Assembly: GCA_002336815.1 (NCBI GenBank)
Contig: DDEU01000061.1
Location: 33,502 to 92,993, forward strand
DNA: 59,492 nucleotides
Direction: 5' to 3'
Source: Chitinophagaceae bacterium UBA1946
GTDB taxonomy: Bacteria; Bacteroidota; Bacteroidia; Chitinophagales; Chitinophagaceae
A program made the position numbers and the translations under genes. Of the stretch, positions 7,988 through 18,100 are shown piece by piece (position 1 is the first letter of the stretch; the number at the start of each line of letters is the position of its first letter). Under the pieces are notes generated by a model. The model saw only the letters and a list, made by a program, of their open reading frames with translations. It had not been told where the DNA came from and made no database searches.

Positions 7988-10900
7988 ATGATCAGAAAAA
8001 TTTTATTGATGCTGGTAGCAGCGCAGCTCCTTTGTAATATTGTGAACGCACAGGCGGAGTTTCAGTTCACCAGTTTTAATACGACCAATACGCCTGCCTT
8101 TGGCGGCAATAATTTTAAGACGGTGGCGGTAAGCCGCACCGGGCAAATATGGGCAGGCTCTCAATACCAGGGGCTGGTAAAATACGACCCGGCCACTGCA
8201 TCCTGGTCGGCCTCGCCGGATCTGACCAATGTTTTTTGTGCCGATATCAAGGCAGACAGGCTGGAAGGAGTATGGATCGCACAGGCAGGCACATCGGGCT
8301 TGGTGGGCGGTGGTTCAAATATCGCCGGCGGCGCAAACAATTACCCAGGCACCACTTTTGCAAACATGGGATTTTACAGTATTACCAGCGGGGGAGGACT
8401 TACATCAAGAAATGCCAGGTCTGTATGGCTGGATAAATACCACAATGGTCCGGATGGAAAGCAACGGGTATGGGTTGCCCAGGGTACTTACATCACTTCC
8501 AATACCACCACCGCCGGCGGCATTTCTGTAGGCCTTAATCTTTCGCAGAATTATTTTACCAAAGTGTACCAGGGGCTGCAGGTTACGCCCTGGGTAACGG
8601 CTCCCAATGCAGGCACGCCGAGTTGTTTGGCCGTGGCAGGTAACCGCAATGAAGTGTGGGTATTTGCAGCCACTAATTTTGGAAGGAGCCAGTTGTTGCG
8701 GTATCGTTCAGAAGGCGCACCGGGTACTTTTCTCGGGGTGTACGATTATACCAACACAGCAGTATTGAGCAGTGGCTTCCGGGCCAATGCATTGTATTTT
8801 GATGATCAAAACCGTGGCTGGATCGGGTTGAGCAGCGGCGGCATTATTATCAAAAGCGGGAGTGTATGGCACACGATGAATGATGCATCGGTGATAGCAC
8901 CCGGTGCAGTGGTGAACCCCAATGCCATTACCAGCGACCAGAACGGGTATGTATACATTGGCACCAGTGCCGGCCTGGTAGTGTATCGTGGAGGGCCACT
9001 TGATTCTGCAAGTTCTTATCGTAAAATAACTACTGCAGACGGGCTTCCCGGTAACAATATCAACGGCATTGCCACAGATACCATTGGCAAGCGCATGATA
9101 CTCGCCCATGACGCTGGTATCACGTTCATGAAATACAATAAAAAAGTAGATGCCATGCTTGACTGGGATTATAGTTTTCCAAAACCTGAAATCAAACCTA
9201 CGGGTGTAGTGGCCGATGGTACCTCCCGGCTGTTCATTAAAGTAAAACGTTCCGAAAACAACAGCAACCCGATCAAGAAAATTACGGTGGCCATTAAAAA
9301 CCTTGCTAACAACGCAGCCTCGATGGTGGGTAAATTAAAAGTTGCCAGCACTGTAACCCAATACAGCAACGAAGCCAATACAGGCACTGCAATGGAAGTG
9401 AGCAGAACGGATTCAACCCCTTCGGGAGATTTCAATTTTTGGTATGTGGCGCCCGAGGATTTTTCAAGGGATTCATTGAGCAGGGAAGCCGGACTTAATG
9501 AAAGAGAAGACTCTGTAAAAGTAAAAGTGACCTATAACGACAATACAGAAGATTCGACTTACCTGCCCGTAAAGATACAGCGCCCGCCCGTGGTTTTCAG
9601 CGGCATGTTTGGCGGGATAAAAACGATGGTGGATAAAATGCTGTTGTCAAACGGAAAGTTGCTCATCTCCAGCGATGTCCTCAGCAATATTGCAAAAATT
9701 GAAATGAACCAGATATCAGGTCTGTTGGGAAATGTAAGCAGGTTGATAGATGGCGACCTGCTGCAGAACGATGATAAGGCCAACTCACTGCAGGGCATAC
9801 TCGAAGGGGTAAGAAAACTGGGAATCGCTGCCAGCAAGGTAGACATGGTGGCACACGGTGTTTCCGGCAACGTGGTAAGAGCTGCGCTGGAAGTTAAGAA
9901 AGAAAAATACCTGGCCGACGGAAATTTCACCTTCAATAATTATGGAAAAGGGTTCATCAATAAATTCATCAGCATTGCGGTACCGCACAATGGTACGCCG
10001 CTGTTTGATCTTGTAAATACCATGACGCCAAGGATAAATGAACTCACGGCGAAAATAATTGCTGATGTATTAAAGAAAGACCCTGCCGGTGGCCTGCTTC
10101 CGTACGCATTTATCAAACTACGGGATTCTGTACTGGGGCCCATAAAAGAACTGCTTGAAAAAGCATCGGTAGATTCTCCGCTGATAAAGCTGCCGGTTAC
10201 CAATGTAAAAAATCACCTGCTGGTGGTGGATGCAGATGCCACTCCGGCCAAAGTGGAGGCCGCCAATACTTTCCATAGTAGTGGTCATGGCTTATTCGGT
10301 ACGCTCATCAGCAGTCTTACCATGATCCTCAGGGACAACGCATCGCCGCTTTTTAAAGACAGTCTTACTAATTTATTTTCGTCTGTTAATTCGGAGGCAT
10401 TCAAATTATTAAAGGGCCTCGATATTTTTTCCAACATCAAGGGCTTTCCCAACTTCAGCAGTGACGGTGATTTGGTGGTGCCTGTAGCCAGCCAGGCAGC
10501 TGGCCAAACCGGCGGTCTTTTTTCTAACATTACCAAAATAACGGGCCCTATTTTGAACCAACTTGTACACGATAGTGTGCTGCTGAATCCACGTGTGTCA
10601 GACATTATTTCACAAGTACTCAACTCCAGTATCTCAGGAAATGTTTTCAGCAATACCATCCCCGCAAACAATACGGTGAGCCCCATCCAGAACCTGGCGG
10701 ACAAAGCAACCAAAGTATTTTATGATACCAGCAAGATCGTTACCGATGAACGGGAAGTGCTGAACAATGGCAGCTTCCGGCCATTGCCCGGCAACAGCCC
10801 GAGAATATTGACCATTTCAAATGATACCACCATCCGCCTCAAATTCAGGGTAAAGGATACGGCCAAATTGCAGTATGTATTCGTGCATTTCCAGGATACC

Positions 10901-12085
10901 ATGTACACCACTACTTCCCGGCAGCGAAACCAGGAGATCATGCTCCGGATAAAAAAGAATTTCCTGTATTCCGGCCTGCAGGAACTGATGGCGGTAGGCG
11001 TGTATGAAACGGCTGACAGTGTTTTATATCATGCTGATACCATCAATACGTATATTTCGGCGCCGGATTCCGTACAGGACTTTCGTGTAACTACTAATGA
11101 AGTTGATCTTTTTGATGGCATTCCCTTTTATCCTTCCTACGAAGTAAAGATCAAAGGAGAATGGAAGCCCCTGCCGGCATCCGATAGTCTTGTTCACATC
11201 AGCATTGAAAATTTGACGGTGCTGGCTTATGATACCAGCCGCTATGCATTTGATGCAACGGGTGATGGCTTTTCGAGGGGCTACTTCAGTTATAAGAATT
11301 TTAAAGACACGGTATCAATGAACTGCCTTCTGCCCCAAAATGTTACGGCTGTTAACAGGACTGTAGCCAGCGGAAATTTCAAAGATGCTTCCACCTGGAG
11401 CAAAGGAAGGCCACCGCTGCCTGGCGACTCTGTGATCATTTCCGCATCACATGCTGTGGTACTTGATACTACTGCACGGATACGTTCGTTGCGGATCGAC
11501 AGCCTTGGTACACTTACCTTGAACAATGCAGCGAGGCAATTACAATTGGGAGATGCGGAAGACGGCGATTTTATGGTTGATAATTATGGCACACTCAATA
11601 TCAGCAATGGTCAGCTAACAGTAAAAGGAAGGGTAAAATTAAATCGTGGAAGCCGCTTTAACATGAGCGGTGGTACACTCGTAGTGGACGGAAACACCGG
11701 TAATACGGTTACCAGTCTTCAAAATGGCCTGTTCTTATTTGAAGCAGCGCCGCAGCTGCTCTCCTTTGCTTTTACCGGTGGTACCCTGCAGATCATTGAT
11801 CCGCCACTGGGTGTTTCCAGCCAGGCCATCAATTGTCCTTACAATTTTGGGATCAACAGCATACTGGTATTGGGTAACGGCATCTCACTAACGGCAAGCA
11901 ATAGCCCGGGAGGATTTGGCGGCAATGGTTTTCCACCCGTGATTGGCAGGTTGGTGCTGGATGCAGGAACCACTGCCGGTAACCGCCAGTTAACGGTTAC
12001 AAAACCACTGAATGTAAAGGGATCATTTGAGATCAGGACCGGAAGTAATGTAAGCCTGCAATCTGAAGTAAGGGTTACGCAATAA
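7988..12085 (+). CDS. Large secreted protein: propeller, lipase-like and G8-like regions
   Basis: This 1365-residue protein has a signal peptide (MIRKILLMLVAAQLLCNIVNA). Residues 45-390 contain repeated blades of the two-component-regulator propeller type (GQIWAGSQYQGLVKYD, GYVYIGTSAGLVVY). Residues 530-900 resemble an alpha/beta-hydrolase lipase: VDMVAHG at 618-624, VPHNGTPLFDL near 665-675, an acidic SSDGDLVVPV around 826-832 and a His in QLVHDSVLLNP at 861. The position expected for the nucleophile Ser (AHSMGG in lipases) is Gly624 (AHGVSGN), so the domain may be inactive or use another serine. Residues 1125-1365 (ASTWSKGRPPLPGDSVIISA) look like a G8/beta-helix region. No T9SS sorting domain is visible at the C-terminus. 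The T9SS type B gene follows 73 bases downstream. Confidence 0.7.
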   Translation: MIRKILLMLVAAQLLCNIVNAQAEFQFTSFNTTNTPAFGGNNFKTVAVSRTGQIWAGSQYQGLVKYDPATASWSASPDLTNVFCADIKADRLEGVWIAQAGTSGLVGGGSNIAGGANNYPGTTFANMGFYSITSGGGLTSRNARSVWLDKYHNGPDGKQRVWVAQGTYITSNTTTAGGISVGLNLSQNYFTKVYQGLQVTPWVTAPNAGTPSCLAVAGNRNEVWVFAATNFGRSQLLRYRSEGAPGTFLGVYDYTNTAVLSSGFRANALYFDDQNRGWIGLSSGGIIIKSGSVWHTMNDASVIAPGAVVNPNAITSDQNGYVYIGTSAGLVVYRGGPLDSASSYRKITTADGLPGNNINGIATDTIGKRMILAHDAGITFMKYNKKVDAMLDWDYSFPKPEIKPTGVVADGTSRLFIKVKRSENNSNPIKKITVAIKNLANNAASMVGKLKVASTVTQYSNEANTGTAMEVSRTDSTPSGDFNFWYVAPEDFSRDSLSREAGLNEREDSVKVKVTYNDNTEDSTYLPVKIQRPPVVFSGMFGGIKTMVDKMLLSNGKLLISSDVLSNIAKIEMNQISGLLGNVSRLIDGDLLQNDDKANSLQGILEGVRKLGIAASKVDMVAHGVSGNVVRAALEVKKEKYLADGNFTFNNYGKGFINKFISIAVPHNGTPLFDLVNTMTPRINELTAKIIADVLKKDPAGGLLPYAFIKLRDSVLGPIKELLEKASVDSPLIKLPVTNVKNHLLVVDADATPAKVEAANTFHSSGHGLFGTLISSLTMILRDNASPLFKDSLTNLFSSVNSEAFKLLKGLDIFSNIKGFPNFSSDGDLVVPVASQAAGQTGGLFSNITKITGPILNQLVHDSVLLNPRVSDIISQVLNSSISGNVFSNTIPANNTVSPIQNLADKATKVFYDTSKIVTDEREVLNNGSFRPLPGNSPRILTISNDTTIRLKFRVKDTAKLQYVFVHFQDTMYTTTSRQRNQEIMLRIKKNFLYSGLQELMAVGVYETADSVLYHADTINTYISAPDSVQDFRVTTNEVDLFDGIPFYPSYEVKIKGEWKPLPASDSLVHISIENLTVLAYDTSRYAFDATGDGFSRGYFSYKNFKDTVSMNCLLPQNVTAVNRTVASGNFKDASTWSKGRPPLPGDSVIISASHAVVLDTTARIRSLRIDSLGTLTLNNAARQLQLGDAEDGDFMVDNYGTLNISNGQLTVKGRVKLNRGSRFNMSGGTLVVDGNTGNTVTSLQNGLFLFEAAPQLLSFAFTGGTLQIIDPPLGVSSQAINCPYNFGINSILVLGNGISLTASNSPGGFGGNGFPPVIGRLVLDAGTTAGNRQLTVTKPLNVKGSFEIRTGSNVSLQSEVRVTQ

Positions 12086-12158
12086 GAATTTCATCACTGC
12101 TGTCAATATTTGGCCGGGGTTCATTATATTTAGAGAACTTTAACTTCTTTAAATCTAA

Positions 12159-15100
12159 ATGAGATTTATTTTACCAAAAATACCTGCGGCACAGATCTTC
12201 ACTCTTTGCACAATCCTGTGGCTGGCAACGTTGCCTGTTGCATTATTTGCGCAGGCACCGGCCAATGATGATTGCAGCAATGCCATCATCATACCCATAC
12301 CGGCAGGTGGTTTTGGTACCGGTATTTTTGCTGCGCCACAAACAGATATCAGTAATGCTACCGTGCAACCCGGAGAAAATTATGCACCTGCATTATTTGT
12401 AGCCGGTCTTGATAAAAAATCGGCCTGGTACAAGTTCAGTATTCCAACCAACCGGGCTGTCAGGGTTACTTTGTCTCAGCCAGGTATTGCTATCACTGCC
12501 GGGGACGCCGGTTTCACTGTATACCAGGCAAATGCCTGCCTGCCGGGCAGTATCAACATCAGCAGTAAATTAACACCCATCGTTACTTTTGGAAATACGT
12601 ATCATCCCTGTGTTCCACCGGGCGATTACCTGGTACAGGTTTCTTCTGCACCTGGCGCCAATGGCCCGGTGAATGTAAGCATCGAAATTGCTGATCCACC
12701 GGGTGCATACGATCACCAGGCCCAGGCAGGAGATTTTGGTGTTATCTACAACTATGCCCATGCGATGGATTTTGATACAGAGTGCCAGTCGATTGATGAT
12801 GCAGCCGAAGTCTGCAGCGGTATTGGCAATGCTGCTGACTACAATAAAACCGCCTGGTTCACTTTTACTACACCGCCTTATTTTGATTACATCATACTTA
12901 CCCTGTCCGGCACCGGTACCCCGCTATATTTCCTGAATGGTGGAGCTGGTATGCTCAAAACCTTCGGCTACAATATTTACAAAGGCAATGTACACAGCAC
13001 TCCGTACAATACGCTGCCCTTGATAAGTGGTTGCGATTCTTTGCAAACCGATGGCCGTACTGCAGGCACCAAAAAATACAATTGCAATGACCTTTTGCCC
13101 AACACTACTTACAGCATCCAGCTTTTTGTTCAGAAAGATTTTAAAGAAATACTAAGGCTGGGCCTGTTAACGGGCGGAACGGCTCCCACGGCAGCGCCAC
13201 TACCGGTAACGGCTATGCCATCATCCAATAGGCTGGGAATATTGCCTGCTTCCCCCGGTGGTACAGGAAAATTGATGTATGATTATTTTGGATGCAACAG
13301 CCGGCACAGCGTTATTGCCTGTGATCCTGCGATCCCGGCTGCAGGCATTGACATCGGTGGCATTAATTACAGCCTCAGCAGCTTTGCAACATTTACGTTG
13401 CAGCAGGCGGCCGCCATTCGTTTTCGGGCCTCTATGACGATCTGTGGACCATCACCGGTTGTGAGGATCTTTAAACAATCCATCACGTCCAACTGTGCCG
13501 ATCTTGATCCGGCAAACATTGTTGCCACGGCTTCCTACAATTCTACAGTGGAGTGCCTGGCCCCGGGCGATTATGTGCTGCAGGTATTGGGAACAGAAAA
13601 GCCGTTACCGGCCAGCGCCTTTACCTACATCGCTCCTGTAAATAATATAGACCAATGTTTTTTTGGAAACCTTGGAGGCAGGTATCAACTGGAAATGATG
13701 GTATACACCCGTCAAACCAACAGTAATTATACATTGAAAGCCTTTGGTGAATTCGACGGCATCAACCGGGTAGGAGCTGTGCAGCAGCCATTGGTGAGCG
13801 GTGTTGACTATCTTTCATCGCCGGATACCATCGGGTGTACATCAACACTCAGGCCATGGGATACCACCTGTTATCCTTTGAATGATAAAGTGATCTACCG
13901 GCAGTTCAATGTGGCAGACAGCGGCACCGTTGGTTTTTCTACCATGCTCTATTCAATCAACACTACCTTACGGTACCGCTTATACGCTGGTGATGCCAAT
14001 GCGCTTGCTACCGCACAGGGCGTTTACCTCTTCCCGGATAAGGTAAACAATATTGTACCCAAATCACTTTGCATCGATGGCTATACTACTTTATGCAATA
14101 ACAAAACAGTATGTGTGCTGCCGGGTACCTATACTCTTGCTACGATGGCATCGAATGCGGATGTGGGTAAGGCTGACAGGCCAACCATCACTTTCGAAAA
14201 AACCAGGACAAAGCACAGTAGCCCCTTAACTGCCCAGGATCTGGGAAACATTATTGACACCCTCGGACCCAACGGGGGAGTAAAAATATCAGATGCTGAT
14301 TACTGGAGTTGTGAAGACAATGCGGTACCCATCAACGGCTTTGTACCATGTACCTGGGGCGGCTCACCTGCAACCAAAGCGATCTACCGGCAGTTTTACC
14401 TGAAAGAAGATGCCGTTGTAAAAATTGCCAATACGGTTTATCCCGGTTGCAATGAATATGCTTACGGATACAAAACATTGTTCTATGGAAAAGCCACTGA
14501 CGGCCTTGCTGGATTATCAGCCGTTGGCTATCCATGGACCTGTTTTAATAATGCTCAAACAGCCAATAATTGTACCCCTTTAACCGCAGGATGGTACACG
14601 GTAGTGAGTTATGGTACAGGACCTGATTATGACGATCCGCTGAGTTTGCTCAATATCGGCGGGCGGTATAACAGTCATGTCAGTTACAGGGACGAGTTCG
14701 AAATCACGATCGTACCCACCTGCAAAGGACCGCAATTCAACAGGCCTTATAAGGCTTCTGTAGATGCCGGCAACCAGCCTCATCTTATAGAATGGGCCGA
14801 CAGGGCAGGAGGTACGGCTGCCTATCCAAGAACGGACACTACCTATTCTTTACCTGCTGAATATTTTAACTGCACGCTTGATACACCTTTTTCCAATCAT
14901 CCCATACGGGCATGTGATGTATCTGCTAACAGGGTAGCATACTGGGTTTTCAAAACTACGCAGGTGAGTTTTCTGCAGATCAATACGGGCTCCTTCGTTT
15001 GCGCCCTGTACGACAAAGATGTTAGAACAGATTCACTGCAGTTCGTCAATGCCGTACCCATACAGCAGTGCGGCAATATGCCGGGCTTTGTACAGTTTTG

Positions 15101-18100
15101 CTCTTTTCAACCAGGCACTTACACGCTCGTGCTGTTTGCAAAAGATATCAATAGCTGCAGTAAAATTGCTCCCCAGATTTTTATCGACAAGATCGGGTAC
15201 TCCCGGTTTGATTATGCTGCCAATGCCTATGATTTTGGTGTGGTGCAGGCAGACAGTGTGTACTACAACGGAAAGCAGGGCGATGTGAATCCGTTGAATG
15301 CATCCAGGGCTCCCAGCAATGATTTTTTCTATTGCACTACCGGTGCTTTTTCAACAGATCCAGCCAATGCCGTTTGTTATGCGGTGATCAATCCCACGGT
15401 GTACAATACCGGTATCAATAAACCAATGTATGATTCTGCTTTTCCTGCTACCGGTGATATAGCAAGGAGAAATCTCTGGTACACATTTGTCGCAGCGAAT
15501 CCGGGCACCGTAAAAGTGAAGGTGGAAGCCAAAACCAATGGCAGGCTCCTGCAGCCAAAGTTTGCGGTGTTCCGGAGCGATGTTGATGCGAGTCTTCCTT
15601 TCAGCACCGTAGTGGCCAATGGCGAAGTAGATTCCACCAATGCACAGGGCCTGAGTTTTGTTGCCAGCAATCCTTTGTTTTACCCTTTTCATTGTTTCAA
15701 CACACTCAACAATATTTCTTTTTACCGTGATCCCTGCGGCTCTGTTCCGAGCCGTTATTATGTATTGGTTGAAAATGTAAATGCCAATCCCGTTGAACCC
15801 GGCGGGCAGTTGCCCAATACCCAGGTGGAGGTATCGGTATTGATAGATTCTGTGGGCCAGGCATCCACTAAATTTGATCATCACTACCAGGCATCTGATT
15901 TTGGAAATGTGGGTCCGGGTATTCACAGGGGTACCACAGATAGTTATGCCTGCGCTTCCAGGGATGCCACCGACCCTGTTCTCAATGGATATCCAACCTG
16001 TGTAAAAACACTTTGGTATAAATTCAGTACCAATATTACCGGTAACGTTCGGTACCGCATTGCGGTGAATGGAGTGAATCGTTACACTGCAGATCATGTA
16101 CAATTACTGAAAGAAACGATTCCCGGCGATTCTACGGTAAATGGATTAAAGATCCAGCCATTTGCCAACGTGAGTGGCACAGGTGGCTTATGGGCGCAAA
16201 GTTGTGTAGCACCGGGTACTTATTATCTCCTGCTTACAGGCTGCGGAAGGGTGGATGAATTTGAATATCCCGAGATAGAACTGATAGAAGCGGAAGGTGA
16301 TTTTTGCAGCAGGGCGGTGCCGGCATCCATCGCTGGTCCCGGTTCAGTTACTGCAAGCCTGCTGGTGAATTGTCATACGATCGGTACCGACTATGGTGAA
16401 TTTGGCTCGCAACTCACCTGCCCGCCCAATGCCAATACGGCCGAATACAAAAGCAGTTGGTTCAGGATGGATATCGGCGGAACAGATACGCTGGATGTAA
16501 CAACTTTTTTGCAGGAAAATACCAATGCTGCCAGCAGCGATATCAAGTACCGGCTGATGACAGGCGACTGCGGTGCAATGCAGGAACAGAGTTGTGTGCT
16601 GGATGCACTAACACAAAATACTTACCAGTGCCTGGTACCGGGTCAGAGTTATTTTGTGCAGGTATTTACACCCATCGTTAAAAACACAGTGGCCGTAACC
16701 GGGGCCATCATCCTGCAGTTGAATGCCGTGGTGCATGCTGACACCTGCTCGGCACCGGTCAATTGTCTTGCATCGGCAAACTTTCTTACGCAGTTTGATT
16801 GTACCCGGGACGATTCGGTGAAATTCCTGAATTTCTCCACTTACGGTACCAATATTAATTATCAATGGGATTTTGGATACAATGGACAAAGCTCCGCCGG
16901 CGTTGCTCCTTCCTTCTTTTATCCTGCTTTGCCTGCTGATGAAACTTATACAGTTAAACTAACGGTAACGAATACCAGTTGTGGAAAAAAAGATTCTGTT
17001 ACCAGGACAGTCACCATACCCGGCAGGCCATACGTGAACCTCGGTGCAGATATAGTAGAATGCAACAGCTCCGCAGCCCCTGTAAAACTAAGGGCAACTT
17101 CCCAGGCAGGTGCAACCTATTTATGGCAGAACAACAGTACCGCAGATACGCTGTTTGTGACAGCTTCAGGAAATAAAAATTACTGGGTCACGGTCAGTTA
17201 CAACGGCTGCAGCAGCAGCGACAGTATCCGCATATTGCGAAGCCCGATCACCGCAAGGCCATTGCAGCAGCTAACACTTTGTACAGATTCCGTGCTGGTA
17301 GATGTACGCCGTGGCCTGGGCGAAACGTACCGGTGGAATACCGGTGCCACCACACGTTCCATCTATGTAAGTGCCCCTGGTTTTTACTGGGCCGATATCA
17401 GTTATTTTGATTGCGTATACCGGGATTCTTTTGAAGTAAGCAAGGTGACCGCTGCACTTCCGTTGGGCAACGACAGTACCGTATGTTTGGCGAACGGTGG
17501 GTATGTACTGCATGGCAAAACCCCGGGAGCCACCGCTTATCTCTGGCAAAACAACAGTACTGCAGATTCGATTTTGGTAACTACTCCCGGGCAGTACCGG
17601 GTAAATATCAGTTTTGGTAATTGTGTCCTTAAAGACACAGTGAATATAGTGGGGTATCCTGCACCGTTATTTGAAACCATTGATACCAGTATCTGTTACG
17701 GCAATTCTTTACTGTTGCCATGGGGCGTCCTGGTGAGCGCAGCCGGCACTTACAGGGATACCGCACACTACCCGGGAGGTTGCGACAGTTTGATACGGCG
17801 GGTGGATGTATCCGTAAAAGCCGGCCCTCACATCGGCAGTGATACTATTTTTTGCTCACTTCAAAATGGGTTTGTACTGAATGCCACAACTGCCGGAGCG
17901 CTTTCCTATACCTGGCAGGATGGTGATACGAATGCGGTGTACACTGTTACTGCACCTGGATCCTATGCAGTGCAGGTGAATGTTGGATCCTGCGTGGCTG
18001 CTGATACCATCGATATTCGCCTGCAGCCCCCGCCCGTTACAAGGATATTAAAAGATACCAGCATTTGTGACGGAGCAGGTATACTGCTTCCCTGGGGATT

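Noticed and set aside
15351..16103. Open frame of 250 codons antisense to the giant protein
   Set aside because: The sense frame is continuous over 2495 codons with known domains; the antisense frame is a by-product of its codon usage.
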